From Deferribacter thermophilus (GTDB lineage: Bacteria; Chrysiogenota; Deferribacteres; Deferribacterales; Deferribacteraceae), in assembly GCF_049472675.1 (NCBI RefSeq), contig NZ_JAPNXM010000004.1:62001-126000 (forward strand): a stretch of 64,000 bases of DNA, read 5' to 3'. The notes under the pieces are model-generated. The model was not told the origin of the DNA. It saw nothing but the letters and a program-made list of their open reading frames with translations, and ran no database searches. A program made the position numbers and the translations under genes. Every line of letters starts with the position of its first letter. The stretch's first letter is position 1. Below are positions 7,624 to 17,656 of this stretch, one piece after another.

Positions 7624-10600
7624 ATGAATAAAGGTTTGTTTTTATATCTATCTAATGATTTGAATATTTTATTTGATAATTTGTATAAAAATTTCAAGGT
7701 CGGTCCTCAAACTCCTTTTTTCCAGAAAAACTGGATTGTTGTCCAGACTGATGGTATGGTGAGATGGGTATCTTTAAAATTTGCAGAGAGAGATGGTATT
7801 TTTGGAAATACAGATTTCTTATTTCCAAAAAATTTTATTTTAAAAGTATTAGAAGTTTTAAAAATTTTAGATGTGGCAAAGATTAGATTTGATAAAAAAG
7901 GTGTTTGTTTAGATATATTAAAATATTTACAGCATAATAACATTGAAGAGTTGACTAAATATATTGATGATTGGGGGGGTAAAAAATCGGTTCAACTTGC
8001 CTTGAAATTAGCAGATATATTTGACCAATATGTAATTTATAGACCGGAGTTTGTAAAAAATCCCGACAAAATAAGTGTAAAATGGCAAAAGAAAATTTTT
8101 AAGCAGGTTATTTATGGTAAACCTAATATTATTAAAGGTATAGAGAAATTTCTTGATGGCAGTTTTGATAAAAGCTTACCTGATTTATTACCACAAGAAA
8201 TAAATCTCTTTTCTATATCTATTTTGCCTCCAGTATTTGTCAGTTTTATTAAAGAGTTATCAAAATATAAGAAGATTAATATTTATACTATTAATCCATG
8301 TAAAAGTTTTTGGTTTGATGATTTGAGTGATAAAGCAAAAGTGTATTTAGAAAATAAATATGGGAAATCTGATTTTATCACAAATGATGGTAACCCTATA
8401 TTACTAAATAATGGGAAAATGCTCCAAGATTTTATATCCCTTTTATATGAAACAGAGCCTACCCCTATTGAATATGAAAATTATAGTGAAATAGATGTTT
8501 CAAATAATTTGAATGAGTTGAAAAAAAGTATTTTATATAATGTAAAGGGTATAGAAAAGGTAAATGATAAAACAGTTCAGATACACTCTTATCACAGCAA
8601 ACTTAGAGAAGTAGAAGGGCTTTATAATTATATCTTAAATATTATCGAAAATGATAATGAAGTTTGTTTGGAAGATGTTGTGGTTATGTGTTCAGATATT
8701 AATGATTATGCACCATTTATTGAAGCAGTATTTAAGGATAAAGGGATAAACTACAATATTTCTGATAATAAATATTTGAATGATGATTTGGGTATTAAGA
8801 CAATATTCCAAATACTTAATCTACTAAAAAATGATATAAATGCCCTCGATTTTATTGATTTGCTTGAGAATGAAGTGATTAAATCGAAATTTCATTTTAC
8901 TACATCTGAGATAGAAACTATAAATAATTTGGTCAAAACCTTGAATTTAAGATGGGGGCTTTTGGCAGATGAGTTAAAAACGAAATATGAAAATATTTCA
9001 CCTTATAATACTTTTGAGTATTTTTATAACAGATTGATAACAGGCATTTTTAACAAAACCGAAGAGATATTATACGGGGTTTTACCTTATCGTGATTTAA
9101 CTCTTTCTCAAGCAGACTTAATTGGAAAATTACTTTTTATTATTAATAAAATAAAATTTTATTATATAAATTTTCAAAACAAAATATCTTTTAATAGGGC
9201 AAAAGAGCTTTTATTTAATATTATCGAAGATTTCATTAGTAAAGATTATAGCAATTCTGCTCCTTTTATTACTTTTATAAAAGAGTTAGAAGATATTGAA
9301 GATGATGAAATATTTATTAAGTTAGATGGATTTATTGAATTTTTAAAAGCTGTTTCAGATGATGTAAAAAATACTCATAATTTTATGCGTGGTGGAATTA
9401 CATTTTGTGAGCTTGTACCTTTGCGAAGTATCCCTTTTAAAGTTGTTTGTTTATTGGGGATGAGTGATGAGAACTTTCCTAGGGCAGATAGAAAACTATT
9501 TATAAACGAACTAGAACTTTATAAAAAAAGGGGGGATAGAAATAGAAAACTATCTGATAGGCTGTTGTTTTTAGATACCATAATTTCTTCTGATAAATAT
9601 TTGTATATAAGTTTTATTGGAAGAGATTTAAAAAGGAATAAGATTATTACCCCTTCTTTGCCTGTATCAGAATTAATCGATTTTTTAGGTTTGCAGATTA
9701 TAGAGCACCCTTTACATTCTTTTAGTAGAAGGTATTTTTATAAAAATTCGATGTTAATAAATTATAATTTTCAGGATTATAAAATAGTTAAGAATGATAA
9801 TTTATTAGAGCATCGAAAGGATAATATTGTTTTTTGTAGTATAAAAAATGATAATAAAAAATCTTATGAAAAGTTGTCACTATCAAAATTTCTATGGTTT
9901 TTCAAAAATCCTCTAAGATTTTATTTTAATGAGAACTTTTTAGATCTTGTAGAAAAAACTGATATTATTGAAACAAAGGAACCTTTACTATTAGATAAAT
10001 ACACTGAACAAAGGGTTTTATTGGAAGCTTTAAAGGATGAACAATATCTTGAAAAACTCAAATTTATAGGTAGCCTACCTCATGGAAGTATTGGAAAAAG
10101 GTATATAAATATTTTCCAGAGAAACCTCAGATGGCTAGAAGAGAGATTAGAAAAGATTTTTAAGGGCGCAACTTTTGATAGTTTAGAAGAAACTGAAATA
10201 AATTATAATATAAGTGATGAGTCATATATTGATGGAAAGATTAGATATTTTATAAATGGCAACCTAATTTTTATATATTTGCAGGATGTTTTGAAAAATA
10301 ATAATAAGTATAGTTTAGAATGGGTTATTAAATCAGTTTTAACTAATAGGGATTTTTTTATTTTATTATATGGTGACGGGGTAAAGAAAGGTGGGGTCAA
10401 TATTAAATCTAATTTTTTAAAAGAATTATTTGAAATATATAGGTTAGGGAAAACTTATCCATTAATTTTTGATGAGAAGATAATGGAATATGGTTATGAA
10501 GAATTTTTAAATTATTTGCAAAAAACTTTAAATCAAAAAAGGTATAGCTTTGTAGCTGATCACGATTTTAAATTTTTTGTAGAAAATTTTGTGATAGATG

Positions 10601-10674
10601 AGAAATATTTTACATTGTTAAAAGATGTAAATAGCAAACTATACGATTTCGAGGTATATTTTGAAGATTTTTAA
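7624..10674 (+). CDS. recC: exodeoxyribonuclease V gamma subunit (RecC)
   Basis: A 1016-residue protein, slightly shorter than the E. coli subunit (about 1120). It has the RecC N-terminal hallmark VQTDGMVRWVSLKFAE, and the middle motif GGITFCELVPLRSIPFKVVCLLGM followed by FPR, which is the most conserved stretch of the family. RecC is the helicase/nuclease-dead scaffold of RecBCD that splits the strands and scans for Chi. The C-terminal region resembles an inactive RecB-like nuclease. It is the first gene of recC-recB-recD-uvrB, with RecB starting inside its last codons, so subunits would be made in equimolar amounts. Confidence 0.9.
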   Translation: MNKGLFLYLSNDLNILFDNLYKNFKVGPQTPFFQKNWIVVQTDGMVRWVSLKFAERDGIFGNTDFLFPKNFILKVLEVLKILDVAKIRFDKKGVCLDILKYLQHNNIEELTKYIDDWGGKKSVQLALKLADIFDQYVIYRPEFVKNPDKISVKWQKKIFKQVIYGKPNIIKGIEKFLDGSFDKSLPDLLPQEINLFSISILPPVFVSFIKELSKYKKINIYTINPCKSFWFDDLSDKAKVYLENKYGKSDFITNDGNPILLNNGKMLQDFISLLYETEPTPIEYENYSEIDVSNNLNELKKSILYNVKGIEKVNDKTVQIHSYHSKLREVEGLYNYILNIIENDNEVCLEDVVVMCSDINDYAPFIEAVFKDKGINYNISDNKYLNDDLGIKTIFQILNLLKNDINALDFIDLLENEVIKSKFHFTTSEIETINNLVKTLNLRWGLLADELKTKYENISPYNTFEYFYNRLITGIFNKTEEILYGVLPYRDLTLSQADLIGKLLFIINKIKFYYINFQNKISFNRAKELLFNIIEDFISKDYSNSAPFITFIKELEDIEDDEIFIKLDGFIEFLKAVSDDVKNTHNFMRGGITFCELVPLRSIPFKVVCLLGMSDENFPRADRKLFINELELYKKRGDRNRKLSDRLLFLDTIISSDKYLYISFIGRDLKRNKIITPSLPVSELIDFLGLQIIEHPLHSFSRRYFYKNSMLINYNFQDYKIVKNDNLLEHRKDNIVFCSIKNDNKKSYEKLSLSKFLWFFKNPLRFYFNENFLDLVEKTDIIETKEPLLLDKYTEQRVLLEALKDEQYLEKLKFIGSLPHGSIGKRYINIFQRNLRWLEERLEKIFKGATFDSLEETEINYNISDESYIDGKIRYFINGNLIFIYLQDVLKNNNKYSLEWVIKSVLTNRDFFILLYGDGVKKGGVNIKSNFLKELFEIYRLGKTYPLIFDEKIMEYGYEEFLNYLQKTLNQKRYSFVADHDFKFFVENFVIDEKYFTLLKDVNSKLYDFEVYFEDF

Positions 10675-13600
10675 ACCATATAATTTTGAATTTAATTTAA
10701 ATGAAAAATATCTAATTGAAGCTTCGGCTGGTACTGGTAAGACTTATACTATCGCTGTGGTCTATTTAAGATTGATTATTGAGAAGAAGCTTTTGCCCCA
10801 AAATATACTTGTGGTGACTTTTACAGTTGATGCAGCAGAGGAACTAAAAAATAGAATAAGAAAATTTTTAACTCAATCCTATAAATACCTTAAAGAAGGA
10901 TATACTGTTATAGATAATACATTAAAAGAATATCTAGAAGATTTTATTGGGGATGAATCTGTTTTGAATCACCTGAAACTTGCTCTTTTCCTTATGGATG
11001 AGGCTTCAATTTATACAATACATAAGTTTTGTAGAAAGGTTTTAAGTGAAAATCCAATAGAAACAGGGTCACTTTTTAGTTATGAGATAGAAAATAGTGA
11101 TAAAGAATTGATTGAAGATATTGTATATCATTTGTTTAGAAAAATATTTTATGGTGAGCATCCGAAAATAATAGACCTTTTTTTTAGAGTTTATAAAATT
11201 GAAGACATAGAAAAATTGATTAATGATTACTTAAAATATGTAGAAGTTAAATATATAGATTCTAATCAAATTAATGCGGAAGCTATTTTAGAAAAAATTG
11301 AAACGCTTGAAAATAATTTACTTAATATTGAAAAAGGATTTAGTAATCCAAATAAGACAGTTAACAAATTTTTGAATAAATGTAAGGAGTTATCATTTGA
11401 TATATTAACTTATGATTTTAAAAAAACAGAGTTGAAATATTTTGAAGATTTAAAAGAAGTTCGGGATGATTTAGTAGATACATTTAAAAAATATATAAAT
11501 AGCAAAATCTTAACCTCACTAGATGAGGCATTAGATTATTTAGAGCAAAAGAAACTACAGGAAAACATAATAACTTTTAATGATATTGTTAAAAATGTTT
11601 ATAAAAGCTTGCAAAAATGGGAAGAACTTGCAGATAGATACAAAGAATTAAAAGTTTTGCTGATAGACGAATTTCAGGATACTGATTTTTTGCAAACAGA
11701 GATTTTTAATAAAGTTTTTAAAAATAGATCGATATTTTTTATTGGTGATCCGAAACAGTCTATATATGCATTTAGAGGAGCCGATTTAAATGCATATTTT
11801 GGTGCTACTAAGGATATAAAGCAAGAGAATAGATTCAATTTATCTACATGTTTTAGATCTACAAAAAATCTAATTGAAAATATAAACTTAATATTTTCTA
11901 AAGAAAATTTTTTTTATGATGATAGAATAAAATACCAATCTGTCAGCTATTACCCTGAGAATAAAACAAAAATAATTTCTAATATAGATAAAGATTTTGA
12001 AGTTTATCTTTTAGATTGTTCAAGCAAAAGTGATTTGATGGAGTATGTTTACAAAAGGGTAAATTTTTCATTAGTGAATGAAAAGATTCAAATACAAAAT
12101 GAAATTAGGTGTGTTAGGCCTGAAGATATAGCCATAATTGTGCCCACAAACTCTGATGCCGAAGATATTAGGGATTATTTATCCAAAAAAGGTGTAAAAT
12201 CGGTGTTAAATACTACAAAAACTGTTTTTGAGACCTGGGAAGCTTTTGAAATGATAAAGATATTAGAAGGGTTAGAAGATTATAAAAACCCCACAAAAAT
12301 AAAAACTGCATTAATCACATCTATTTTCGGTAGGAGTGTTTCAGAAATAAGTGAAGATCTGATAAGGGTGTATGCAGAAAAGTTTTCTAAGTATAGTGTA
12401 CTGCTTCAAAGAGATGGTATTTTGCCAGCTTTTATGAAAATTTTTGATGATGAAAACAGTAAAGAAAAAATATTGAGTAAGATAAATGGGGAAAGGGTAT
12501 ATACAAATTATTTACATATCCTTGAGCTAATTCAACAAGAGTTTTTAAATGATAATTGTACCCCTGAAAAAATAAAAAAATGGCTTATAAAAAGGAGAAA
12601 AGGGGAAGTAAAAGGTAGTGAAGATTATGAGTTAAGATTAGAATCTGATGAGAATGCGGTACAGATAATCACGATTCATAGAAGCAAAGGGTTGGAGTTT
12701 CCAATTGTAATCATTCCATTTTTTGATTATCCAAAGAAAGCTGATAAACAAGAAAAATTTTATAATTTTTATTATGATTATAAAAATAAAAGTCATATTT
12801 TAGATTTTGCAAATAGCTATGAAAATCAACTTAGTGAGGATATTAAAGAGAAAGCAAGATTATTTTATGTCGCACTAACCAGGGCAAAATGCAAATGTAT
12901 ACTTTTCGATTATAAAAGGAAAAATTATAAATACATTGATACATTTTTTTATGATTCACAGATAAATACAAAAGTTGATCATGACGAAAAAAAAGTAAAA
13001 TTAGAAGGCTTATTAAAAGATCAGGCTTTTATAAGTGATTTTGTCATATCTACAGAAAAGATGAATAGTAATGTTGAAGAGGCAGATGATGTCTCTTACA
13101 AAGAGTTTTTAGGTCAAATAAAAAGTAGTTACACAATCAGTAGCTATACAAATATTGTGAAGTCATCTTACTCAGAAAGTGATGATACTGTTGAGCTGGC
13201 AGAGTTATTCGAATTGGAAGATGATGTGGAACATCTTTATGATAATGAAGTATCTCTACCTGCGGGAGCTAAAACGGGTAGCTATATTCACAAAATCTTA
13301 GAGGATATCTCTTTTGATTGGGATTATGAACAAATCAGTAAAATTAGTGTTGATTATGCAAAAAAGTATGGTTTTGATGAAGAGGTTGGTGTTGAAGCTT
13401 CAAAGCTAATTTTTAATTTGTTAAATAAGGAGTTTAATATTGATGATAAAAGATTCAAATTTGCATTACTTAAAAGTGATATGTGTATAAAGGAGTTTGA
13501 ATTTTATTTGAGGCTTAAGAAGCCTGATATCTTTTTAAAAAGTCTACAAGATGTTTTAAAAAATAAAGGGGTAGATTATTTTGTAGAAAAACTCAATCAA

Positions 13601-13951
13601 ATAACTTTAAATGAGAATATATTAACTTTTTTGCGAGGTTTTATTGATTTAGTTTTTGAGTACAAAAATAAAATTTATATTGTAGATTGGAAATCAAATT
13701 TTTTAGGGGATGTTGAAGAAGATTACTCTTTTGAAAATATTTTGTTGGAAATGGGTGAGCACCATTATTATCTTCAAATGGTAATATATCAGATCGCAGT
13801 ATATAAATTTTTAGAAAAAGGTGGTTCAAAATATGAGTTAGGTGATATTTTTTATGTGTTTTTAAGGGGGTTTAACCCAGATTTAGGCAGAGGGTTTTAT
13901 AGATTTTCTTTAAGTGGGGACGAGATAAAACAGTTGTTAGAGTGTTTTTAA
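10661..13951 (+). CDS. recB: exodeoxyribonuclease V beta subunit (RecB)
   Basis: A 1096-residue superfamily 1A helicase-nuclease. The Walker A motif is EASAGTGKTYT near residue 21, motif II is LLIDEFQDTD, followed by GDPKQSIYAFRGAD, and motif V/VI has TIHRSKGLEFPIV and YVALTRAKC. The C-terminal nuclease domain is complete: GSYIHKILEDI gives the catalytic His, GFIDLVFE the first Asp, and VDWKSN the Asp-x-Lys pair. RecB unwinds 3'-5' and degrades double-strand ends to load RecA. The TTG start at 10661 has GAGG seven bases upstream and overlaps recC by 14 bases. E. coli RecB is about 1180 residues, so the length is near normal. Confidence 0.93.
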   Translation: MKIFKPYNFEFNLNEKYLIEASAGTGKTYTIAVVYLRLIIEKKLLPQNILVVTFTVDAAEELKNRIRKFLTQSYKYLKEGYTVIDNTLKEYLEDFIGDESVLNHLKLALFLMDEASIYTIHKFCRKVLSENPIETGSLFSYEIENSDKELIEDIVYHLFRKIFYGEHPKIIDLFFRVYKIEDIEKLINDYLKYVEVKYIDSNQINAEAILEKIETLENNLLNIEKGFSNPNKTVNKFLNKCKELSFDILTYDFKKTELKYFEDLKEVRDDLVDTFKKYINSKILTSLDEALDYLEQKKLQENIITFNDIVKNVYKSLQKWEELADRYKELKVLLIDEFQDTDFLQTEIFNKVFKNRSIFFIGDPKQSIYAFRGADLNAYFGATKDIKQENRFNLSTCFRSTKNLIENINLIFSKENFFYDDRIKYQSVSYYPENKTKIISNIDKDFEVYLLDCSSKSDLMEYVYKRVNFSLVNEKIQIQNEIRCVRPEDIAIIVPTNSDAEDIRDYLSKKGVKSVLNTTKTVFETWEAFEMIKILEGLEDYKNPTKIKTALITSIFGRSVSEISEDLIRVYAEKFSKYSVLLQRDGILPAFMKIFDDENSKEKILSKINGERVYTNYLHILELIQQEFLNDNCTPEKIKKWLIKRRKGEVKGSEDYELRLESDENAVQIITIHRSKGLEFPIVIIPFFDYPKKADKQEKFYNFYYDYKNKSHILDFANSYENQLSEDIKEKARLFYVALTRAKCKCILFDYKRKNYKYIDTFFYDSQINTKVDHDEKKVKLEGLLKDQAFISDFVISTEKMNSNVEEADDVSYKEFLGQIKSSYTISSYTNIVKSSYSESDDTVELAELFELEDDVEHLYDNEVSLPAGAKTGSYIHKILEDISFDWDYEQISKISVDYAKKYGFDEEVGVEASKLIFNLLNKEFNIDDKRFKFALLKSDMCIKEFEFYLRLKKPDIFLKSLQDVLKNKGVDYFVEKLNQITLNENILTFLRGFIDLVFEYKNKIYIVDWKSNFLGDVEEDYSFENILLEMGEHHYYLQMVIYQIAVYKFLEKGGSKYELGDIFYVFLRGFNPDLGRGFYRFSLSGDEIKQLLECF

Positions 13952-13952
13952 A

Positions 13953-15674
13953 ATGAATGGTATTTTTGATAATTTGTTAAAAAATGAAATTATTGGTTAT
14001 TTTGAATATGAATCAGCTAATTGGGTAAAAAGTTTAACTAATTCTGAACTTGTAGCAAATTTAGTATTATTTTTAACATATAGATATGAAAATGGTGATA
14101 GCTGCATAGATTTGACAGAGATAGAAGAAAAAAAACTTTTAGATTTGATAGAAGTAAATGGGTTTGATTATGAGTTTGTATTTCCTAATATACACAAACT
14201 AAAAGAGGAGATAAATAAGTATGAGCTTTTAAAAGAGTTTTTTACTATTTTTGATAACAAACTGTTTATTAAAAGGGTTTTTGACTACGAAAAAGTTATT
14301 GTGGATAAGATAAAGATTTTGGCAAATAGAAGGAGAATATTAAAAACATTTTTTTGGGATAACAGTTTAAATAAGTTACAAAATCTTGCAGTAAACCTTT
14401 CATTGTTGAATAATTTTTTAGTGATTTCGGGTGGGCCTGGTACAGGTAAGACAACAGTTATTAAAAAGATAATTGAGTCTTTATTAAAAGAGGATTCAAA
14501 ACATAAAATTGCAATTTCTGCTCCAACAGGTAAGGCTGTTTCCAGAATAATAGAATCTTTTAAAGATACCTCTTTTGTGGATATGATAGAGCCTCCATGT
14601 ACGATTCATAGATTACTTGGGGCGAATAATAGAAGAATGAGTTTTTATTATAATGAAGATAATAAGTTACCGTATGATATTGTGATTATAGATGAAGTTT
14701 CAATGGTAGATGTTGAGCTGTTTTACCATCTTTTAAATGCATTGAAAGATGATGTTAGATTAATTTTAATTGGCGATAAAAATCAGCTTTCCTCAGTAGA
14801 AGCTGGTGCCGTTATGGGGGAGTTATGCAGTATTAATGATTATTATGATGTAAATGGTTTGAATGTTTTTACAAAAAGTGTTGGCGAGCTATTTAATATT
14901 GATGTGGAGGTTTTAGATACTGAAAATACATTATTAGATTGTTTGATAGAGTTTGAAGAAAGTTATAGGTTTGATAGTAATAGTGGGATTGCTCTTATTG
15001 CTGAAGCCATAAAATCAGTTAATATAAATAAATTAGAAGAGTTGTTAAACAGTCCTAACAGATATGATGATTTAGTTTTAGTTGATTTTGATAAAAGCTT
15101 TATTGAAAAAGTAGTAAACAATTATAGAGAAGAGATAAAAAGGGATTTTAAAAAGGCAATAGATAAGCTTAAGGTTTTAACACCATATAGAAAAGGTGTA
15201 TTTGGATCTGAAAATTTAAATTTTATCATTGATAAAAAATTAAAAGAGCTATTTGATGGTAAAGATTGGTATAACGGTAAGCAGGTTATAATTAACAAGA
15301 ATGATTATTTAAATGATTTGTATAACGGTGATATGGGTATCGTAGAGGTTGAAGATAATAAAAGTTATTTTTTGTTTTATGATTTAAATAGTAAGGAATA
15401 TAGAAAAATTGCTGAATCCCTAGTATCTGGCTATGAGCTTGGATATGTTTTGACAGTTCACAAAAGTCAAGGTTCTGAATTTGACGATGTCTATTTTGTC
15501 TTGGGTAATAAAGATAGTGAAATGTTGACCAGAGAATTAGTTTATACTGCCATTACTAGAGGAAAGGATAGAGTTGTTATTGCTGGTAGTAAGGATGTAT
15601 TGATTAATGCTGTTAAAAGAAAAACAAATAGAAAGTCTGTTATCGGGAAGTTGCTATATGGGAGTAGTCAATGA
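13953..15674 (+). CDS. recD: exodeoxyribonuclease V alpha subunit (RecD)
   Basis: A 573-residue RecD-type 5'-3' helicase. The Walker A is SGGPGTGKTTV near residue 160, motif Ia SAPTGKAVSR, motif II VIIDEVSMVD, motif III LIGDKNQLSSVEAGAVMGEL, and the C-terminal UvrD-like segment VLTVHKSQGSEFDDV plus LVYTAITRGK. The N-terminal 130 residues match the RecC-contacting domain of true RecD rather than the longer stand-alone RecD2. It starts one base after the recB stop and overlaps uvrB by 4 bases (ATGA). Together with recC and recB it completes a RecBCD enzyme, the less common alternative to AddAB outside Proteobacteria. Confidence 0.93.
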   Translation: MNGIFDNLLKNEIIGYFEYESANWVKSLTNSELVANLVLFLTYRYENGDSCIDLTEIEEKKLLDLIEVNGFDYEFVFPNIHKLKEEINKYELLKEFFTIFDNKLFIKRVFDYEKVIVDKIKILANRRRILKTFFWDNSLNKLQNLAVNLSLLNNFLVISGGPGTGKTTVIKKIIESLLKEDSKHKIAISAPTGKAVSRIIESFKDTSFVDMIEPPCTIHRLLGANNRRMSFYYNEDNKLPYDIVIIDEVSMVDVELFYHLLNALKDDVRLILIGDKNQLSSVEAGAVMGELCSINDYYDVNGLNVFTKSVGELFNIDVEVLDTENTLLDCLIEFEESYRFDSNSGIALIAEAIKSVNINKLEELLNSPNRYDDLVLVDFDKSFIEKVVNNYREEIKRDFKKAIDKLKVLTPYRKGVFGSENLNFIIDKKLKELFDGKDWYNGKQVIINKNDYLNDLYNGDMGIVEVEDNKSYFLFYDLNSKEYRKIAESLVSGYELGYVLTVHKSQGSEFDDVYFVLGNKDSEMLTRELVYTAITRGKDRVVIAGSKDVLINAVKRKTNRKSVIGKLLYGSSQ

Positions 15675-17656
15675 GATTTATATTAAAATCTGATTATAAA
15701 CCTGAAGGGGATCAGCCTAAGGCTATTCGTGAAATTGTTGATAATTTTAAGAAAGGTGTTAATAAGCAGGTATTACTTGGTGTTACAGGTTCAGGCAAAA
15801 CCTTTACTATGGCAAATGTTATTAAAGAGTTGAATGTGCCAACACTTATCATTTCGCATAATAAAACCCTTGCAGCTCAGCTTTTTGGAGAATTTAAAAA
15901 TTTTTTCCCTGAGAATGCTGTGGAGTATTTTATTAGTTATTATGATTATTATCAGCCAGAAGCGTATTTGCCAGCTTCAGATGTCTATATTGAAAAAGAT
16001 TCTTCTATTAATGAACATATTGACAGGATGCGACACTCAGCTACAAGAAGCTTATTAGAAAGAAGGGATGTTATTATTGTGGCAAGTGTTTCATGCATTT
16101 ATGGACTGGGCTCCCCTGAAGCTTATTATGGGAAGTTAGTAAGTTTAGAGGTTGGAGAAGAGGTAGATTTAGAATCAGTTTTATCTAAACTGATTGAAAT
16201 CCAATATGAGCGAAATGATTATGACTTTCATAGGGGTACTTTTAGACTGAAAGGTGATATTTTAGAAGTATTTCCATCTCATGAAGATTCTATTGCTTAT
16301 AGAATTGAGTTTTTTGGAGATGAGGTTGATGCGATATCAGAATTTGATCCTATCACTGGTAAAACAATTAGAAATAGACCAAAAGTAGCCATCTATCCAA
16401 ATACTCATTATGTCACAGCAAATGTTCCTATGGATGAAGCTATTAGGCAGATAAAAATGGATTTGGCTAAAAGGGTTGAGTTTTTTGAAAGTCAAGGGAA
16501 GCTATTAGAGGCTCAAAGGTTACAACAAAGGGTTATGCATGATTTGGAGATGCTAAAAGAAACAGGGCATTGCAAAGGGATAGAAAATTATTCTAGGTAT
16601 TTTGAAGGTAGAAAACCAAGGGAAACACCACCAACTCTTTTAAACTATTTACCCGAGGATGCTCTTATTATAATTGATGAGTCACATATAACAATTCCTC
16701 AAATTAGAGGGATGTATCACGGTGATAGATCAAGGAAAATGAATTTAGTAGAATATGGATTTAGGTTGCCTGCAGCCCTTGATAACAGGCCACTTACATT
16801 TGAGGAATTTTATAAAAAAGCAAAAAGGGTACTGTATGTAAGTGCTACGCCAGGTGAGTTTGAAATAGAGGATAGCAAAGGCGTTGTTGTCGAGCAGATA
16901 GTTAGACCTACAGGTTTAATCGATCCAGTTATTGAGGTTAGACCTGCTAAAAATCAGGTGGATGACCTTTATAAAGAGATAATAAAAACCGTTAAAAATA
17001 ATGAAAGGGTGATGATCACAACACTTACTAAGAGGATGGCAGAGGATTTGACTTCATACTATAAAGAGCTTGGAATAAGGGTTGAATATTTGCATAGTGA
17101 AATAGATACTTTGGAGCGAATAAAGATTATAAGAGACTTAAGGCTGGGTAAATTTGATGTATTAGTTGGTATAAATTTATTGCGAGAGGGTTTGGATATA
17201 CCTGAGGTGAGTCTTATAGCAATATTAGATGCAGATAAAGAAGGGTTTTTGAGATCTGACAAAGCGTTAATTCAAACAGTTGGGAGAGCAGCAAGGAATG
17301 TAAATGGAAGAGCAATTTTTTATGCAGACAGGGTAACGGAATCAATGAAAAGAGCTATTGAGGAAACAGAAAGGAGAAGAAAAATACAGCAGCAATATAA
17401 CAAAGAGCATGGTATAACACCTGAGACTATTAAAAGTAAGATAACTAATATATTAGAAACCATATACGAGAAAGACTATTATACTGTTGATATTACGGAT
17501 GAGCTTGGCCTTAATTTGACAGGCAATAGGAAAAAAGACATTGAAACAATAGAAAAAGCAATGTATAAGGCTGCAGAAGAATATGATTTTGAAAGAGCAG
17601 CAAAATTAAGAGATTTATTATTTGAATATAAAGGGGTTTATAATGAAAAAAGTTAA
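15671..17656 (+). CDS. uvrB: UvrABC excision nuclease subunit B
   Basis: A 661-residue UvrB of normal length. It shows the Walker A GVTGSGKTFT near residue 39, the beta-hairpin YYDYYQPEAYLP near residue 93, IDESH (DEAD-type motif II), and motif VI QTVGRAARN. A C-terminal UVR motif at about residues 625-655 (TIEKAMYKAAEEYDFERAAKLRD) contacts UvrA/UvrC. It verifies damage and positions UvrC in nucleotide-excision repair. Translation couples to recD through an ATGA overlap. Its own last 14 bases overlap the ATG of the downstream HMA-type gene. Having uvrB inside a recBCD operon ties two repair pathways to the same transcript. Confidence 0.97.
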   Translation: MRFILKSDYKPEGDQPKAIREIVDNFKKGVNKQVLLGVTGSGKTFTMANVIKELNVPTLIISHNKTLAAQLFGEFKNFFPENAVEYFISYYDYYQPEAYLPASDVYIEKDSSINEHIDRMRHSATRSLLERRDVIIVASVSCIYGLGSPEAYYGKLVSLEVGEEVDLESVLSKLIEIQYERNDYDFHRGTFRLKGDILEVFPSHEDSIAYRIEFFGDEVDAISEFDPITGKTIRNRPKVAIYPNTHYVTANVPMDEAIRQIKMDLAKRVEFFESQGKLLEAQRLQQRVMHDLEMLKETGHCKGIENYSRYFEGRKPRETPPTLLNYLPEDALIIIDESHITIPQIRGMYHGDRSRKMNLVEYGFRLPAALDNRPLTFEEFYKKAKRVLYVSATPGEFEIEDSKGVVVEQIVRPTGLIDPVIEVRPAKNQVDDLYKEIIKTVKNNERVMITTLTKRMAEDLTSYYKELGIRVEYLHSEIDTLERIKIIRDLRLGKFDVLVGINLLREGLDIPEVSLIAILDADKEGFLRSDKALIQTVGRAARNVNGRAIFYADRVTESMKRAIEETERRRKIQQQYNKEHGITPETIKSKITNILETIYEKDYYTVDITDELGLNLTGNRKKDIETIEKAMYKAAEEYDFERAAKLRDLLFEYKGVYNEKS

